The notes: generated by a model not told the origin, from the letters alone. A stretch of 64,000 nucleotides of DNA from Pseudoalteromonas luteoviolacea (GCF_018100925.1 NZ_JAGJEH010000002.1:1-64000), one strand, 5' to 3'; shown: positions 1 to 8,657, counted from the stretch's first letter. Made by a program: numbers and translations.

Positions 1-2
1 GA

Positions 3-34
3 AAAAGCCCGATTCGAAAGAGTCGGGCTTTTTT
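3..34 (+). terminator. Rho-independent terminator of a gene left of the window
   Basis: A GC-rich inverted repeat (AGCCCGA pairing with TCGGGCT) is followed by a run of T. It reads as an intrinsic terminator for a plus-strand gene that ends before the window. No coding sequence is visible on its left side here. Confidence 0.8.
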
Positions 35-44
35 CGTTTAAGTC

Positions 45-480
45 CCTCAGCAGTGGTTAAAACGGCTCATTTCACCTTGCGCAAAAGAGCTGTACTCACT
101 TTGTTCGCTGTCGCTAGCCTTTTGCACTCTAGACCCTGAAACGAGTTCAGGGTGACGAAAAGGGGGCTTGCAGAAATAGTGGCCTTAGCAACTGTTAAAC
201 TAGCTCACTTCACCTTGCGCGAAAAGAATGCCAGCGCTTCGCGCCGTGTCATAAACCTTTCGCACGATATTCACCTTGCGCAAAAGAAGCGTACTCACTG
301 CGTTCATTGTCGCTAACCTTTTACACTTTACTTGCGCAAATTGAACGTACTCGCTTCGCTCACTGTCGTTACATTTTGCACGATGTCATCCTGAGCTCGT
401 TTCAGGATCCATGTTTTTAATGTTATAGGTGGCTGTCTTAGCAGTTGTCAAAACAGCTCACTCCCCCTTGCGTAAAAATG
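45..480. repeat. Cluster of degenerate dispersed repeats
   Basis: Three modules recur with changes. Module A (GTTGTCAAAACAGCTCACT-like) begins near 50, 187 and 442. Module B (CTTGCGCAAAAG, then a CGTACTCACT..GTTC..TGTCGCTA core) begins near 76, 268 and 331. Module C (CCCTGAAACGAGTTCAGGG at about 132-150) returns in opposite orientation near 386-408. No open frame covers the block. It looks like an intergenic cluster of small non-coding mobile or REP-like repeats. The remainder to 1021 is AT-rich with no gene that I can support. Confidence 0.55.
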
Positions 481-1021
481 ATGTCAGTACTTTGTCATTA
501 GGCTTTTGCACCTTGCTGCGCACTAGAGATGTATTTACAGTGTTTAATGCAATATTTTGATGTGTGAGGAGTTCATCAGTTTGTATTAGGAGAAAAAATT
601 TGTAAAAACTAGAATAAGCCGTCCAATTGGGAAGTGAAGGAAAGTGAAATAAAATCACTCTGATTTTATTTGAAAACTATCTAACCTTGGACTGTTAACG
701 GCTTAGCACATTATTGCTATTACCTTTTAAATGTAGAGACATCGTTGGGTGTTTGCTTTATATTTCAATAACCAGTTGAAAATAATACTTAAAATTGGTT
801 TTTCATATGCGCTTGTATAAGGATTGACTATTGCAATCACTCAACTTGAATTAAGTTTGTTTAAGAATTGATATTAATGAATAAAACTTGCTGTTGTAAA
901 TTTTAGTTTACAAAAAGAGGTGTTTTTGGTTAAATTTAAGTTAAATAAATTGTTTATTAATTCTACATTTGCGCTACATTTTGATTGGAAATTAACCAAA
1001 TGACATAATAAAGGAACAAGT

Positions 1022-2887
1022 ATGCGTAAATTAAACACACTAGCATTTGCGGTCTTGGCGGGTCTTTCGGGCAGCTGCTTAGCACAAGCAGAACTAATGT
1101 CTGTAGACCAAAACAGTGCAATTGAAGATCAGTATATTGTGGTCTTTAAAACGCCGGCCGTTATGAATGCTGCGAGCAGTGCTGCCATTTCTAACTATGC
1201 AGCGAGTCAAGCTCAAGCTTTGAGCACTCAGCATAATGTGCAGGTTACTCAGCATTTTGATGGTGTTTTAAATGGTGTTGTAGTTACAGCTTCAAAACAG
1301 AAAGTACAAGAACTACTAAACAATCCGAGTATTGACTACATTGAGCAAGACCAAATTGTAACAGTTACTCCAATGGTTGATGCAAGCGCAGATCAAGGCA
1401 ATGCAATCTGGGGCTTAGATAGAGTTGACCAAAGAGACTTGCCTTTAAACAGCAACTATCACTATGACTTTGATGGTAGCGGTGTAACGGCATATGTAAT
1501 CGATACGGGTGTTCGAATCACACACGCAGAGTTTGGCGGCCGTGCAAGCCATGGTTACGACTTTGTTGATAACGATGCAGACTCAAGTGACTGTAATGGT
1601 CACGGTACTCACGTTGCTGGGACGATTGGCGGTGGTGCATATGGTGTAGCTAAAAACGTCAACGTAGTAGGTGTGCGTGTTTTAGGATGTAATGGCTCTG
1701 GTTCCTACTCTGGGGTAATCTCAGGTATTAACTGGGTTAAGAACAATGCAAGTGGCCCATCTGTCGCAAATATGAGTTTAGGTGGTGGTGTATCTCAGGC
1801 GGTTGATGATGCTGTAAATGCAGCTGTGGCGTCAGGTGTGACCTTCGTTGTTGCCGCTGGTAACGATAACAGCAGTGCATGTAACTACTCACCAGCACGT
1901 GCTGCTGACGCCGTAACTGTCGGTTCTACAACTAGCTCTGATGCTCGTTCAAGCTTCTCAAACTATGGTAATTGTTTAGATATCTATGCGCCAGGTTCTA
2001 GCATTAAGTCAGCTTGGTATAATTCAGACTCAGCAACAAACACAATCAGCGGTACATCAATGGCAGCACCTCATGTAGCTGGTGTTGTTGCTCTATACCT
2101 AGATGAGAACCCATCGTTGACACCTAGCCAGATTGACACCTTACTCAGCTCTCGTAGCTCTAAGAATAAGGTCAGTGATGCGAAGACTGGTTCACCAAAT
2201 GAATTGCTATTCTCGCTAGCAGATTCAACGCCACCACCACCACCTCCTCCGTTACCAGAGCTTGATGATGGTGTCGCAGTAAATGCGAGTGGAGCTAAAG
2301 GTGAAGAATCAAATTATTTGTTCAAAGTACCTGCGGGTAAAACCACGTTAACAGTGAAACTCTCTGGTGGTACAGGTGATGCGGATCTTTATGTCCAACA
2401 AGGTCAACAGCCTACTCAAAGCAGTTACTCTTGTCGTCCTTACAAAAGTGGTAACGAAGAAGTTTGTACCTTTAATAACCCTGTGGCAGGCGACTGGTAT
2501 ATCATGTTACACGGCTATAGCGCATACTCAGGTGCAAGCTTAGTAGCAAGCACTGCTGGAGATGGTGGCGGCTGTGGTAGCAATTGTTTAAGCAATGGTG
2601 TACCTGTGACTAACTTATCAGGTGCTTCTGGTAGCGAGGTCGCATACACGATTGACGTACCAGCCAATGCGACTGTTAATGTGCAAATATCTGGTGGTTC
2701 AGGTGATGCGGACCTATATGTGAGAAAAGGTGCAGCACCAACAACAAGCACATATGATTGCAGACCATACCGAAATGGTAATGCTGAAACTTGTAGCTTA
2801 ACGAATACTGGAGGAGACGCGACGTACCACATCATGTTACGTGGATACAATGCTTACTCAGGTGTTACTTTGACAGGCAGTTTCTAA
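1022..2887 (+). CDS. Secreted S8 subtilisin-like serine protease with two PPC domains
   Basis: A 621-residue extracellular endopeptidase of the subtilase family. A signal peptide (about 1-23, ending SCLAQA) precedes an inhibitor I9 propeptide (about 35-115). The peptidase S8 domain has the full triad: Asp161 in VIDTGV, His194 in GHGTHVAGT and Ser346 in SGTSMAAPH. A proline-rich linker (about 402-411) leads to two similar pre-peptidase C-terminal domains (about 417-510 and 530-621), each with a GDADLYV core and a Cys-containing RPY segment. PPC domains are normally removed during maturation or help binding to insoluble substrate. The AAGGA ribosome site fits the ATG at 1022. Monocistronic, with a terminator directly after it. 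Probably a scavenging protease for marine protein. Confidence 0.95.
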   Translation: MRKLNTLAFAVLAGLSGSCLAQAELMSVDQNSAIEDQYIVVFKTPAVMNAASSAAISNYAASQAQALSTQHNVQVTQHFDGVLNGVVVTASKQKVQELLNNPSIDYIEQDQIVTVTPMVDASADQGNAIWGLDRVDQRDLPLNSNYHYDFDGSGVTAYVIDTGVRITHAEFGGRASHGYDFVDNDADSSDCNGHGTHVAGTIGGGAYGVAKNVNVVGVRVLGCNGSGSYSGVISGINWVKNNASGPSVANMSLGGGVSQAVDDAVNAAVASGVTFVVAAGNDNSSACNYSPARAADAVTVGSTTSSDARSSFSNYGNCLDIYAPGSSIKSAWYNSDSATNTISGTSMAAPHVAGVVALYLDENPSLTPSQIDTLLSSRSSKNKVSDAKTGSPNELLFSLADSTPPPPPPPLPELDDGVAVNASGAKGEESNYLFKVPAGKTTLTVKLSGGTGDADLYVQQGQQPTQSSYSCRPYKSGNEEVCTFNNPVAGDWYIMLHGYSAYSGASLVASTAGDGGGCGSNCLSNGVPVTNLSGASGSEVAYTIDVPANATVNVQISGGSGDADLYVRKGAAPTTSTYDCRPYRNGNAETCSLTNTGGDATYHIMLRGYNAYSGVTLTGSF

Positions 2888-2896
2888 TAATGAAAT

Positions 2897-2923
2897 AAAA
2901 AGGGAGCCATTGGCTCCCTTTTT
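2897..2923. terminator. Bidirectional terminator between protease and rlmI
   Basis: A perfect inverted repeat (AAAAAGGGAGCC, ATT loop, GGCTCCCTTTTT) with A and T tracts on both sides. It can end transcription of both converging genes. Confidence 0.9.
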
Positions 2924-2925
2924 AT

Positions 2926-4116
2926 TTAATAGACTTTACAGATAAGTCCTTTAAGGTAGAACCCTTCAGGATAAAACCCTGCGATAGGGTGATCGGCAGC
3001 TTGATTAAGCCTTTCCATTATCATCAGGTCTTTTCCTGCATCAAGTGCAGCATCTGCAACGACTTTTTGAAATAAATTTTGGTCCATTAAGCCTGAGCAT
3101 GAGAAAGTCAGCAACGTACCGCCGGGTTTCAATAACTGCATAGCAAGCATATTGATATCCTTGTACCCTCTGCATGCACCTGTGAGTTGTGCTTTGCTTT
3201 CGGCAAATTTCGGAGGATCCATAACGATGGTATCAAACTCCCTGCCTTCGTCGCGGTATTCTCTAAGTAACTTAAATACGTCCTTTTTGACAAAATCTAC
3301 TTTACTGAGGTCAAGATCATTATGTTCAACATTTCTTTTGGCTGTGTCTAGTGCTGGTTGCGATACATCGACATTAATCACTTCATCACAACCACCTCTG
3401 AGTGCGTAAAGGCTAAACGTGCCGGTATAGCAAAAACAATTCAGCACACTTTTACCCTTGGAGAAACGCTCTAGCGCAGCGCGACTGTCGCGTTGATCGA
3501 GATAAAAACCAGTTTTGTGCCCACCAATAATATCTACTTCTAACTTAAGGCCATTTTCTTCGATTAATACTGGTTCGTGTGGGGCATCTCCGTGCAGCAC
3601 ACCTGTGATTTTCTCGAGGCCCTCTTTTTTCCGTACATCTACGTCGGAACGTTCATAGACATGGCAATCTGGGAATAATTCACGTAAAGCAGCAACGATT
3701 TCGCCTTTATGCCTTTCTGCACCAGCACTGAGAAGCTGGCACACCAAATATTTGTCAAACTTATCAATAGTAATGCCGGGTAGCCCATCAGATTCTGCAG
3801 CACTGAGCCTAAAGCCGGTCAGCCCACCTTCTGATATTGCATAGTCTCTTACTGCTAATGCACGTGCTAAGCGACGTTTAAAAAATGCTTGGTCAATTTG
3901 TTCGCTTTCATCAAAACTCCAGATCCGTGCGCGGATCTGAGAACTTGGACTATATGCTGCGGTAGCCAGATATTGCCCATCATGACTGTAGATTTTTACA
4001 ATATCTCCAAGTCCTGGTTTACCTTTGATCTTTTTTATTGCTTTGGAAAATATCCATGGGTGTTTTCTTTTAAGAGATTTTTCTCGGCCGGGTTGTAAAT
4101 ACAGCGCGCAAGACAT
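2926..4116 (-). CDS. rlmI: 23S rRNA (cytosine1962-C5)-methyltransferase RlmI
   Basis: A 396-residue SAM-dependent methyltransferase that methylates C1962 of 23S rRNA in the cytoplasm. An N-terminal PUA domain (about 1-80, with [12 protein letters not shown]) is followed by a Rossmann-fold domain with the SAM loop [13 protein letters not shown], an acidic [13 protein letters not shown] strand, VMDPPKF and the catalytic-cysteine segment FSCSG. Length matches the family (about 396). The start at 4116 has AAGGA six bases upstream. It converges on the protease gene over a shared terminator and stands alone on its strand. Confidence 0.93.
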   Translation of the reverse strand: MSCALYLQPGREKSLKRKHPWIFSKAIKKIKGKPGLGDIVKIYSHDGQYLATAAYSPSSQIRARIWSFDESEQIDQAFFKRRLARALAVRDYAISEGGLTGFRLSAAESDGLPGITIDKFDKYLVCQLLSAGAERHKGEIVAALRELFPDCHVYERSDVDVRKKEGLEKITGVLHGDAPHEPVLIEENGLKLEVDIIGGHKTGFYLDQRDSRAALERFSKGKSVLNCFCYTGTFSLYALRGGCDEVINVDVSQPALDTAKRNVEHNDLDLSKVDFVKKDVFKLLREYRDEGREFDTIVMDPPKFAESKAQLTGACRGYKDINMLAMQLLKPGGTLLTFSCSGLMDQNLFQKVVADAALDAGKDLMIMERLNQAADHPIAGFYPEGFYLKGLICKVY

Positions 4117-4193
4117 ATAAATTCCTTACTAAGTAGAATCCTGTCATTTTAGTGAAGGGGGTTCCAACATACAATGTGAAGCAGAAGGTTTAA

Positions 4194-4844
4194 GTGAAAA
4201 TGATGGAAAATATGAATAAGTTTGAAGCAGCATTTAAGGAATTTATGCTTGATACACCCTTTGCTGATACAGCACACGACCTTTCGCATATACAAAGGGT
4301 TGTAAAAACTGCAAAACAGCTAGCGATAGAAGAAGGGGCTGATTTAGATGTTGTTGTTCCAGCAGCTTGGCTACATGACTGTGTCGCAGTAGCAAAAAAT
4401 CACCCGGATCGTGCTTTTGCATCAAAAATGGCTGCCGATAAAGCAGAAAGGTTTCTGATTGAAATCGGGTATCCGGAAGATAAATTAGAAGGTATATATC
4501 ACGCAATCGTTGCGCATAGCTTCAGTGCAAACGTGCCGCCAACGACATTGGAAGCACAAATCGTACAAGATGCGGATAGAATGGATGCATTAGGGGCAAT
4601 TGGTGTGAGTCGATGTATGAAAGTTGGCGGTGCAATAGCCAGGCACCTATACCATACCGAAGACCCGTTTTGTGAGAAAAGAGAGCCGGATGATAAGAGT
4701 TATACCATTGATCATTTCTTTGTGAAATTGCTGCACATTGAGTCACAGATGCACACTGAGGCAGCAAAAAAAGAAGCGCAAAGGCGCACGGAGTTTATGC
4801 AACTATTCTTGAGGGAATTAGGGCGTGAAATATCGAATGACTAG
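4194..4844 (+). CDS. HD-domain phosphohydrolase
   Basis: A 216-residue HD superfamily protein, similar in layout to YedJ-type predicted metal-dependent phosphohydrolases. The metal-site residues are visible as H in AHDLSHIQRV, HD in AAWLHDCVAV, a histidine in HAIVAHSF and D in VQDADRMDALG. The substrate is unknown; family members act on nucleotides or other phosphate esters. The GTG at 4194 lies five bases after AAGG; ATG codons at 4200 and 4203 are alternatives. The stop codon lies inside a 12-base inverted repeat shared with the converging channel gene. Confidence 0.8.
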   Translation: MKMMENMNKFEAAFKEFMLDTPFADTAHDLSHIQRVVKTAKQLAIEEGADLDVVVPAAWLHDCVAVAKNHPDRAFASKMAADKAERFLIEIGYPEDKLEGIYHAIVAHSFSANVPPTTLEAQIVQDADRMDALGAIGVSRCMKVGGAIARHLYHTEDPFCEKREPDDKSYTIDHFFVKLLHIESQMHTEAAKKEAQRRTEFMQLFLRELGREISND

Positions 4845-4863
4845 GTAAAAGTTACCTAGTCAT
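4837..4863. terminator. Inverted repeat holding both stop codons of converging genes
   Basis: ATGACTAGGTAA, a three-base loop, then its exact reverse complement. It contains the TAG of the HD gene and the TAA of the channel gene. No strong U tract follows, so it may be a weak bidirectional terminator or a 3'-end-protecting hairpin. Confidence 0.55.
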
Positions 4864-5832
4864 CCTTTTGACGAAGACAACGACGAATAGCGCCAGTGAA
4901 AAGCTACCAATAAAAGCTTCTATGGTCGCTATAAGGCGTGTAATCCCAACTGGTGTGATATCTCCGTACCCTAAAGTAGTAAATGTAACAACACTAAAAT
5001 AAAAGCAATTGAGCATTGAGTGGAGATTCTGCTTGAGAGGGGCATTGGTGGCAAACTGAATGATTTCACCGTTGTAATTGATACCCAGCATAAAATAGCA
5101 AAGCGCACACAATAAAATCATACCTAAGCTAAAGCGAATTACATTTTCTGGTTTTTCTCCATACCCACATAACATGTCAATAAAGCTTGAAACTAAGCGC
5201 TTTTTTGAATAGGTTGGGTACTGCGCATGACGCATGCGCAATTCGCTATAGGTATACTTTCCTGCCATCTCAAACAAGCCCTGCTGTTCAGCGCCTTTTC
5301 TTAGCAGTCTGTAGATCTCTTCGCTTTGCAAATATAAATCTTGCGCTTCTTCCACATTTTTTTGTTTGGTTGCTTCAATTGCTTGTTTTTCTTGTAATAA
5401 CTTGTCGCCCAATACAAGGTTGTCAATTCTAGTTGCATTGAGCTTCACTCCTAGAATATTGGTGTTTTCTAACTTGCAGCAGTGTAGATTTGCATCCCTT
5501 AAATCCGCTTTCATTAGAGATGCATTTTGAATTGTGCTGTTAAAGAGGTGAGCACCGTGTAAGTTCGCTCTATAAAAATTGCTATACGATAGGTCATAGC
5601 CGTTGTGATCATTAAACTTAACGAGATTTAGCCCTTCCAAATTGGCTCTTTTCAGCTCAAGTCCTTGCAGTAATCCCCCTTTTTTGGCATAACGTTCGAG
5701 TTTGTGAGATAGCTCTAACCCACTTTTGTCGAATTTGGCATCATGCCAAAAACAATATCCAGAGCCCATGTCTATTTCTTGACACTTGTGTCCATCAGGA
5801 GATGTATACTGACATTTAGGTTTATTGTTCAT
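4852..5832 (-). CDS. Zinc-knuckle/pentapeptide-repeat/potassium channel fusion
   Basis: A 326-residue probable inner-membrane K+ channel with an unusual cytoplasmic N-terminus. Residues 7-30 carry Cys7, Cys17, Cys27 and His30 spaced like a small zinc-binding knuckle. Residues about 55-130 form pentapeptide repeats (ANLEGLNL, ADLRDANLH). A charged helical stretch (about 145-215) leads to two membrane helices (about 232-252 and 300-322) around a pore loop with the selectivity filter TLGYGD. The pore resembles two-helix ion-channel-2 family channels. Pentapeptide-channel fusions are known in proteobacteria. What the knuckle binds is unknown. Divergent from the metallopeptidase gene. Confidence 0.82.
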   Translation of the reverse strand: MNNKPKCQYTSPDGHKCQEIDMGSGYCFWHDAKFDKSGLELSHKLERYAKKGGLLQGLELKRANLEGLNLVKFNDHNGYDLSYSNFYRANLHGAHLFNSTIQNASLMKADLRDANLHCCKLENTNILGVKLNATRIDNLVLGDKLLQEKQAIEATKQKNVEEAQDLYLQSEEIYRLLRKGAEQQGLFEMAGKYTYSELRMRHAQYPTYSKKRLVSSFIDMLCGYGEKPENVIRFSLGMILLCALCYFMLGINYNGEIIQFATNAPLKQNLHSMLNCFYFSVVTFTTLGYGDITPVGITRLIATIEAFIGSFSLALFVVVFVKRMTR

Positions 5833-5910
5833 GGCAGCCTGTTTTTTCCGTAATAAGTATAAAGGTTAGCAGCAAATTAGATTGATAGATGAAAAAGCAA
5901 TAAATTTACT

Positions 5911-6573
5911 ATGAATTTCAATTACCAACTTAAGCTCAGTCGACGAAGAAAGACAGTTGCAATTAAAGTAAAACCGGATGGGGTTGTCGTTTACGCGCCT
6001 GAGGGGATTTGCGAAAATTGGTTAACGGCTTGGCTGCACTCAAAGCAAAGCTGGGTTGCTCAAAAACAGCGTTTGGTAGCGGATACGCTGCCATGTAAAA
6101 AAACACCATTAGAAAAAGTTACAATCTTTGGTGATTGCTACGTAGTTTGTTATGGACATTCATCTGCCTATATTGATCATCAACACCATCGCATCTATAT
6201 AAAATCTTCTATGCAACAACACAGAGATATCCACATTGGAGAAATATATGATTTGTTTAAGGTTGAGCTAATAGCCTATTTACATGCTCGATTGCCTTAC
6301 TATCAGGCATTGATGGGGTCGAAATATAAAACTCTAAAAGTACGCTTTTATAAACGACGTTGGGGCAGCCTCTCTAGTAAAGGTGTATTAGCTTTCAACA
6401 GTGCTTTATTAAGTGCACCTAAATGGGTGATTGATTATGTGATTGTACATGAGCTCGCGCATTATCATGTAATGGCACACAATCATGCGTTTTGGTGTAT
6501 TGTCGGACGTTTTTATCCTGAATTTGAAACAGCGAAGGCTTATTTGAAACAGGAAATAAAGCTTATTCACTAG
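5911..6573 (+). CDS. YgjP-like zinc metallopeptidase (DUF45)
   Basis: A 220-residue protein of the YgjP/DUF45 (M48-like) family. The signature HELAHYHVMAHNHAFW gives the HExxH zinc site plus a third histidine. The family N-terminus is also present (KLSRRRKTVAIKVKPDG), as is the RRWGSLSSKG segment. It lacks a signal peptide, so it should be cytoplasmic. The natural substrate is not established. Length is near the family norm. It is followed by the oppositely oriented tRNA-Tyr cluster. Confidence 0.85.
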   Translation: MNFNYQLKLSRRRKTVAIKVKPDGVVVYAPEGICENWLTAWLHSKQSWVAQKQRLVADTLPCKKTPLEKVTIFGDCYVVCYGHSSAYIDHQHHRIYIKSSMQQHRDIHIGEIYDLFKVELIAYLHARLPYYQALMGSKYKTLKVRFYKRRWGSLSSKGVLAFNSALLSAPKWVIDYVIVHELAHYHVMAHNHAFWCIVGRFYPEFETAKAYLKQEIKLIH

Positions 6574-6626
6574 AAATAAAATATGAAATGAAGATGCAAA
6601 GAATTAAAATTAAGATAAAAAGGAAG

Positions 6627-6711
6627 TGGTGGAGGGAGCTGGATTCGAACCAGCGAAGGCTGAGCCGTCAGATTTACAGTCTGATCCCTTTGGCCGCTCG
6701 GGAACCCCTCC
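6627..6711 (-). tRNA. tRNA-Tyr (GTA), copy 3 of the cluster
   Basis: An 85-nt class II tRNA on the minus strand. The acceptor stem GGAGGGG pairs with the CTCCC/CTCC side, anticodon GTA sits in CTGTAAATC, a long variable arm is present, TTCGAATC forms the T loop, and CCA is encoded. Identical to the two neighbouring copies. Confidence 0.96.
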
Positions 6712-6734
6712 ATAACAGATTTTTAAGTACAAAG

Positions 6735-6819
6735 TGGTGGAGGGAGCTGGATTCGAACCAGCGAAGGCTGAGCCGTCAGATTTACAGTCTGATCCCTTTG
6801 GCCGCTCGGGAACCCCTCC
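6735..6819 (-). tRNA. tRNA-Tyr (GTA), copy 2 of the cluster
   Basis: Same 85-base sequence as its neighbours, with encoded CCA and anticodon GTA. It is separated from copy 3 by 23 bases and from copy 1 by 19 bases, consistent with one processed transcript. Confidence 0.96.
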
Positions 6820-6838
6820 AATTGTACTTTGTCGTTGA

Positions 6839-6923
6839 TGGTGGAGGGAGCTGGATTCGAACCAGCGAAGGCTGAGCCGTCAGATTTACAGTCTGATCCC
6901 TTTGGCCGCTCGGGAACCCCTCC
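6839..6923 (-). tRNA. tRNA-Tyr (GTA), copy 1 (promoter-proximal)
   Basis: An 85-base class II tRNA identical to the other two copies. It is the first of the array to be transcribed from the promoter at 6939-6966. Confidence 0.96.
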
Positions 6924-6938
6924 TCAACAACGGCGCTG

Positions 6939-6966
6939 ATAATAACAAAGTTTTTGGCGAAGTAAA
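6939..6966 (-). promoter_or_regulatory. Promoter of the tRNA-Tyr array
   Basis: On the minus strand TTTACT (-35) and TATTAT (-10) are 16 bases apart. A GC-rich discriminator (GCGCCG) follows before the first tRNA, as is typical for stringently controlled stable-RNA promoters. Confidence 0.6.
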
Positions 6967-7035
6967 GAAATGTCCTAAAGTTTTTTCAAAAAATGCCGAT
7001 AAATTTTCAGACTTTGAAAATTTTGGCGAAAATCC

Positions 7036-7557
7036 ATGCAGATAGAACAATTGTTACTCAAGGAAGCGCAGTTAGGCAATGCGTTAAGTTTGAGTGTCCA
7101 TGAATCGCGTAGAAGCGATTTTGCTCTGCTCTTAAGTGCATTGTCACAAGATGCATTGGACTTTAGCCAATTTGACTTACCACGAAGTGCTGTTGACGAA
7201 GCTGATAAGTCTGAAGAGGCATTGCGAAAAGAGTTGCAAGTAGGTCCGAAGCAACCTTTGGCACCTGAAGAGTTTGACTTTTTAATTGGTCAATACAACC
7301 GATATTTTGTGAAAGATGGTGGGCTAGAAGATATCAAGCTAAATGAGTGCCTTGATCCTGAACCATTTCATATTCGTGACGATAAAACGCATATCCCTTT
7401 AAACGTCATGGAAAACCTAGAGCCGGCAGTGAAAGCAAAACTATATAAACAAAAGCATCCTGAAATCGAAGTTAAAGAAAGAGAAATAGATGCTGCCGGG
7501 TTTTATGATCAGTTAGCCAGTGGAGAAATGCAGTCTCAGTTAAGTGTGGCTGTATAA
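7036..7557 (+). CDS. Conserved hypothetical protein, VC2046/SO_2500-like
   Basis: A 173-residue cytoplasmic protein with no signal peptide or membrane helix. Its N-terminus (LLLKEAQLGNALSLSVHES) and overall length recall the uncharacterised VC2046/SO_2500 family of marine gammaproteobacteria. I make that match from memory and cannot test it here. It is acidic and helix-rich, with a central NRYFVKDGG segment and a basic KLYKQKHPEI stretch. No catalytic motif is evident. It runs alone and converges on the ychJ gene over a hairpin at 7607-7634. Confidence 0.65.
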   Translation: MQIEQLLLKEAQLGNALSLSVHESRRSDFALLLSALSQDALDFSQFDLPRSAVDEADKSEEALRKELQVGPKQPLAPEEFDFLIGQYNRYFVKDGGLEDIKLNECLDPEPFHIRDDKTHIPLNVMENLEPAVKAKLYKQKHPEIEVKEREIDAAGFYDQLASGEMQSQLSVAV

Positions 7558-7606
7558 TCGCTTTATTATGATTCTGATAGGATAGGGAGTACTGATTAAA
7601 TTTCGA

Positions 7607-7634
7607 AAGTGGCGTTGGTGAGGTAACGCCACTT
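7607..7634. terminator. Hairpin between converging genes
   Basis: AAGTGGCGTT and AACGCCACTT form a perfect 10-bp stem with an 8-base loop. There is no clear U tract, so termination would be weak or factor-assisted. Confidence 0.5.
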
Positions 7635-7649
7635 CAGGCTGAATACATG

Positions 7650-8105
7650 TTATCCGTGACACTTCTTGAACTTTTTCCCACTTAAGCAGGGACAAGGATC
7701 GTTTCGGCTTACTTTTTTACTCTCTTCAGGGTAAAGAGCGCCGTCAAGATATAGCCAGGCGCCATTCTCTTTTACAAATCTGGAGCGTTCATGCAACACG
7801 CTCAGCTGCACCCCTTCCAAATACGATGCTTTGAATTCTACATATTGATATTGGTCATCTTGATCAGTTTCAATAACATCCAAATGAACAAACTTAACTT
7901 GTTGAGCGAACATAAGTATATCTTCGACTGTGTGCTCGCTGCGTGTTTTTGATGCATACGTATTTAAAATATACTCACATTCCTTTGTACAGTATGCACT
8001 ATAACGAGAGCGCATTAGCTGTTCAGATTGGTGAGGAATAGACTGTCCTTTAATAAATGGCTTGCAGCATTGCTCAAAGGCTTGTGTGTTACCACAAAAA
8101 CACAT
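7650..8105 (-). CDS. ychJ: YchJ family protein with SEC-C motif
   Basis: A 151-residue YchJ-type protein. Both ends carry cysteine-rich SEC-C-like zinc motifs: CFCGNTQAFEQCC at the N-terminus and DPCPCLSGKKFKKCHG at the C-terminus. Between them lies an NTF2-like core (LMRSRYSAYCTKECEYI and VEFKASY). SEC-C motifs bind zinc and often mediate protein contacts, as in SecA. The role of YchJ is not established. It is transcribed with or next to the sulA-like gene, 15 bases after that gene's end. Confidence 0.88.
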   Translation of the reverse strand: MCFCGNTQAFEQCCKPFIKGQSIPHQSEQLMRSRYSAYCTKECEYILNTYASKTRSEHTVEDILMFAQQVKFVHLDVIETDQDDQYQYVEFKASYLEGVQLSVLHERSRFVKENGAWLYLDGALYPEESKKVSRNDPCPCLSGKKFKKCHG

Positions 8106-8120
8106 AAATGACCTATATAG

Positions 8121-8546
8121 TTAGTGTGTGAGCTTTGATAGTGGCAATTGAGCAAAGTCTTTAAAGCAGTATAGTGCTGTTTTAGAGTGATTTAGGCTAC
8201 GGTATTCAATTTGCTTTTTCGTCAAAATACCCGGCCAAGTGATGACAGCCGCAAAATTACCATTGGACAAAGCGCTATCCAGAGTATGTTCTAAGTTTAT
8301 CAGATCCTTTTGCTTAAGCACTAGTAGCTTATTCACATCGATATTATAGCCATCTAACATAGATTTACTGAAAACCTGATCAGGTGCTATCAAAAGTGTC
8401 CAACCAGCTTTTGAATTACAACGAGATAAGATTTTTAAAAGTTCATTACTGGTGGTTGTTTCATCGTATGCATCCAAGATATTCAAACTACTGGCATGGC
8501 TAATGCTGCTCGATTGCGTTTTTACATTGGGTGTGATTGGTAACAT
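8121..8546 (-). CDS. SulA-like SOS cell-division inhibitor
   Basis: A 141-residue protein whose middle resembles SulA, which binds FtsZ and blocks septation after DNA damage. The SulA-type pattern is GWTLLIAP, then a stretch ending in a leucine-rich LLVLKQKDLINLEHTL, then NGNFAAVITWPG. A consensus LexA box sits ten bases upstream of the ATG, which supports an SOS role independently of the weak sequence match. No strong ribosome site is visible before the start. Remote members of the RecA/SulA fold could look similar, so the name is a likely call only. Confidence 0.65.
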   Translation of the reverse strand: MLPITPNVKTQSSSISHASSLNILDAYDETTTSNELLKILSRCNSKAGWTLLIAPDQVFSKSMLDGYNIDVNKLLVLKQKDLINLEHTLDSALSNGNFAAVITWPGILTKKQIEYRSLNHSKTALYCFKDFAQLPLSKLTH

Positions 8547-8556
8547 GATTAGACCA

Positions 8557-8572
8557 CTGATTCTTTATACAG
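8557..8572 (-). promoter_or_regulatory. LexA box upstream of the sulA-like gene
   Basis: CTGATTCTTTATACAG matches the gammaproteobacterial LexA consensus CTG-N10-CAG with an AT-rich centre. It ends about ten bases from the start codon, so bound LexA would cover the promoter or early transcript. Confidence 0.75.
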
Positions 8573-8657
8573 TGCATATACAGTATTTCATACAGTGGTT
8601 TTAATCAAGTTTTATTTGATGTTTTTTTGTTCACTTCGAATCATTAACACCTGCAGT

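Noticed and set aside
458..658. A 66-codon minus-strand frame in the left edge
   Set aside because: It overlaps the repeat block, lacks a good ribosome site and has no protein-like pattern beyond AT-rich composition.
981..1009. TTGATT and CATAAT with a 17-base spacer upstream of the protease
   Set aside because: Transcription from it would start after or inside the ribosome site of the ATG at 1022, so it cannot drive the gene usefully.
6588..6875. A 95-codon plus-strand frame with two WWRELDSNQRRLSRQIYSLI copies
   Set aside because: This is the well-known false protein made by translating the reverse strand of tandem tRNA genes; it lies over the tRNA-Tyr array.
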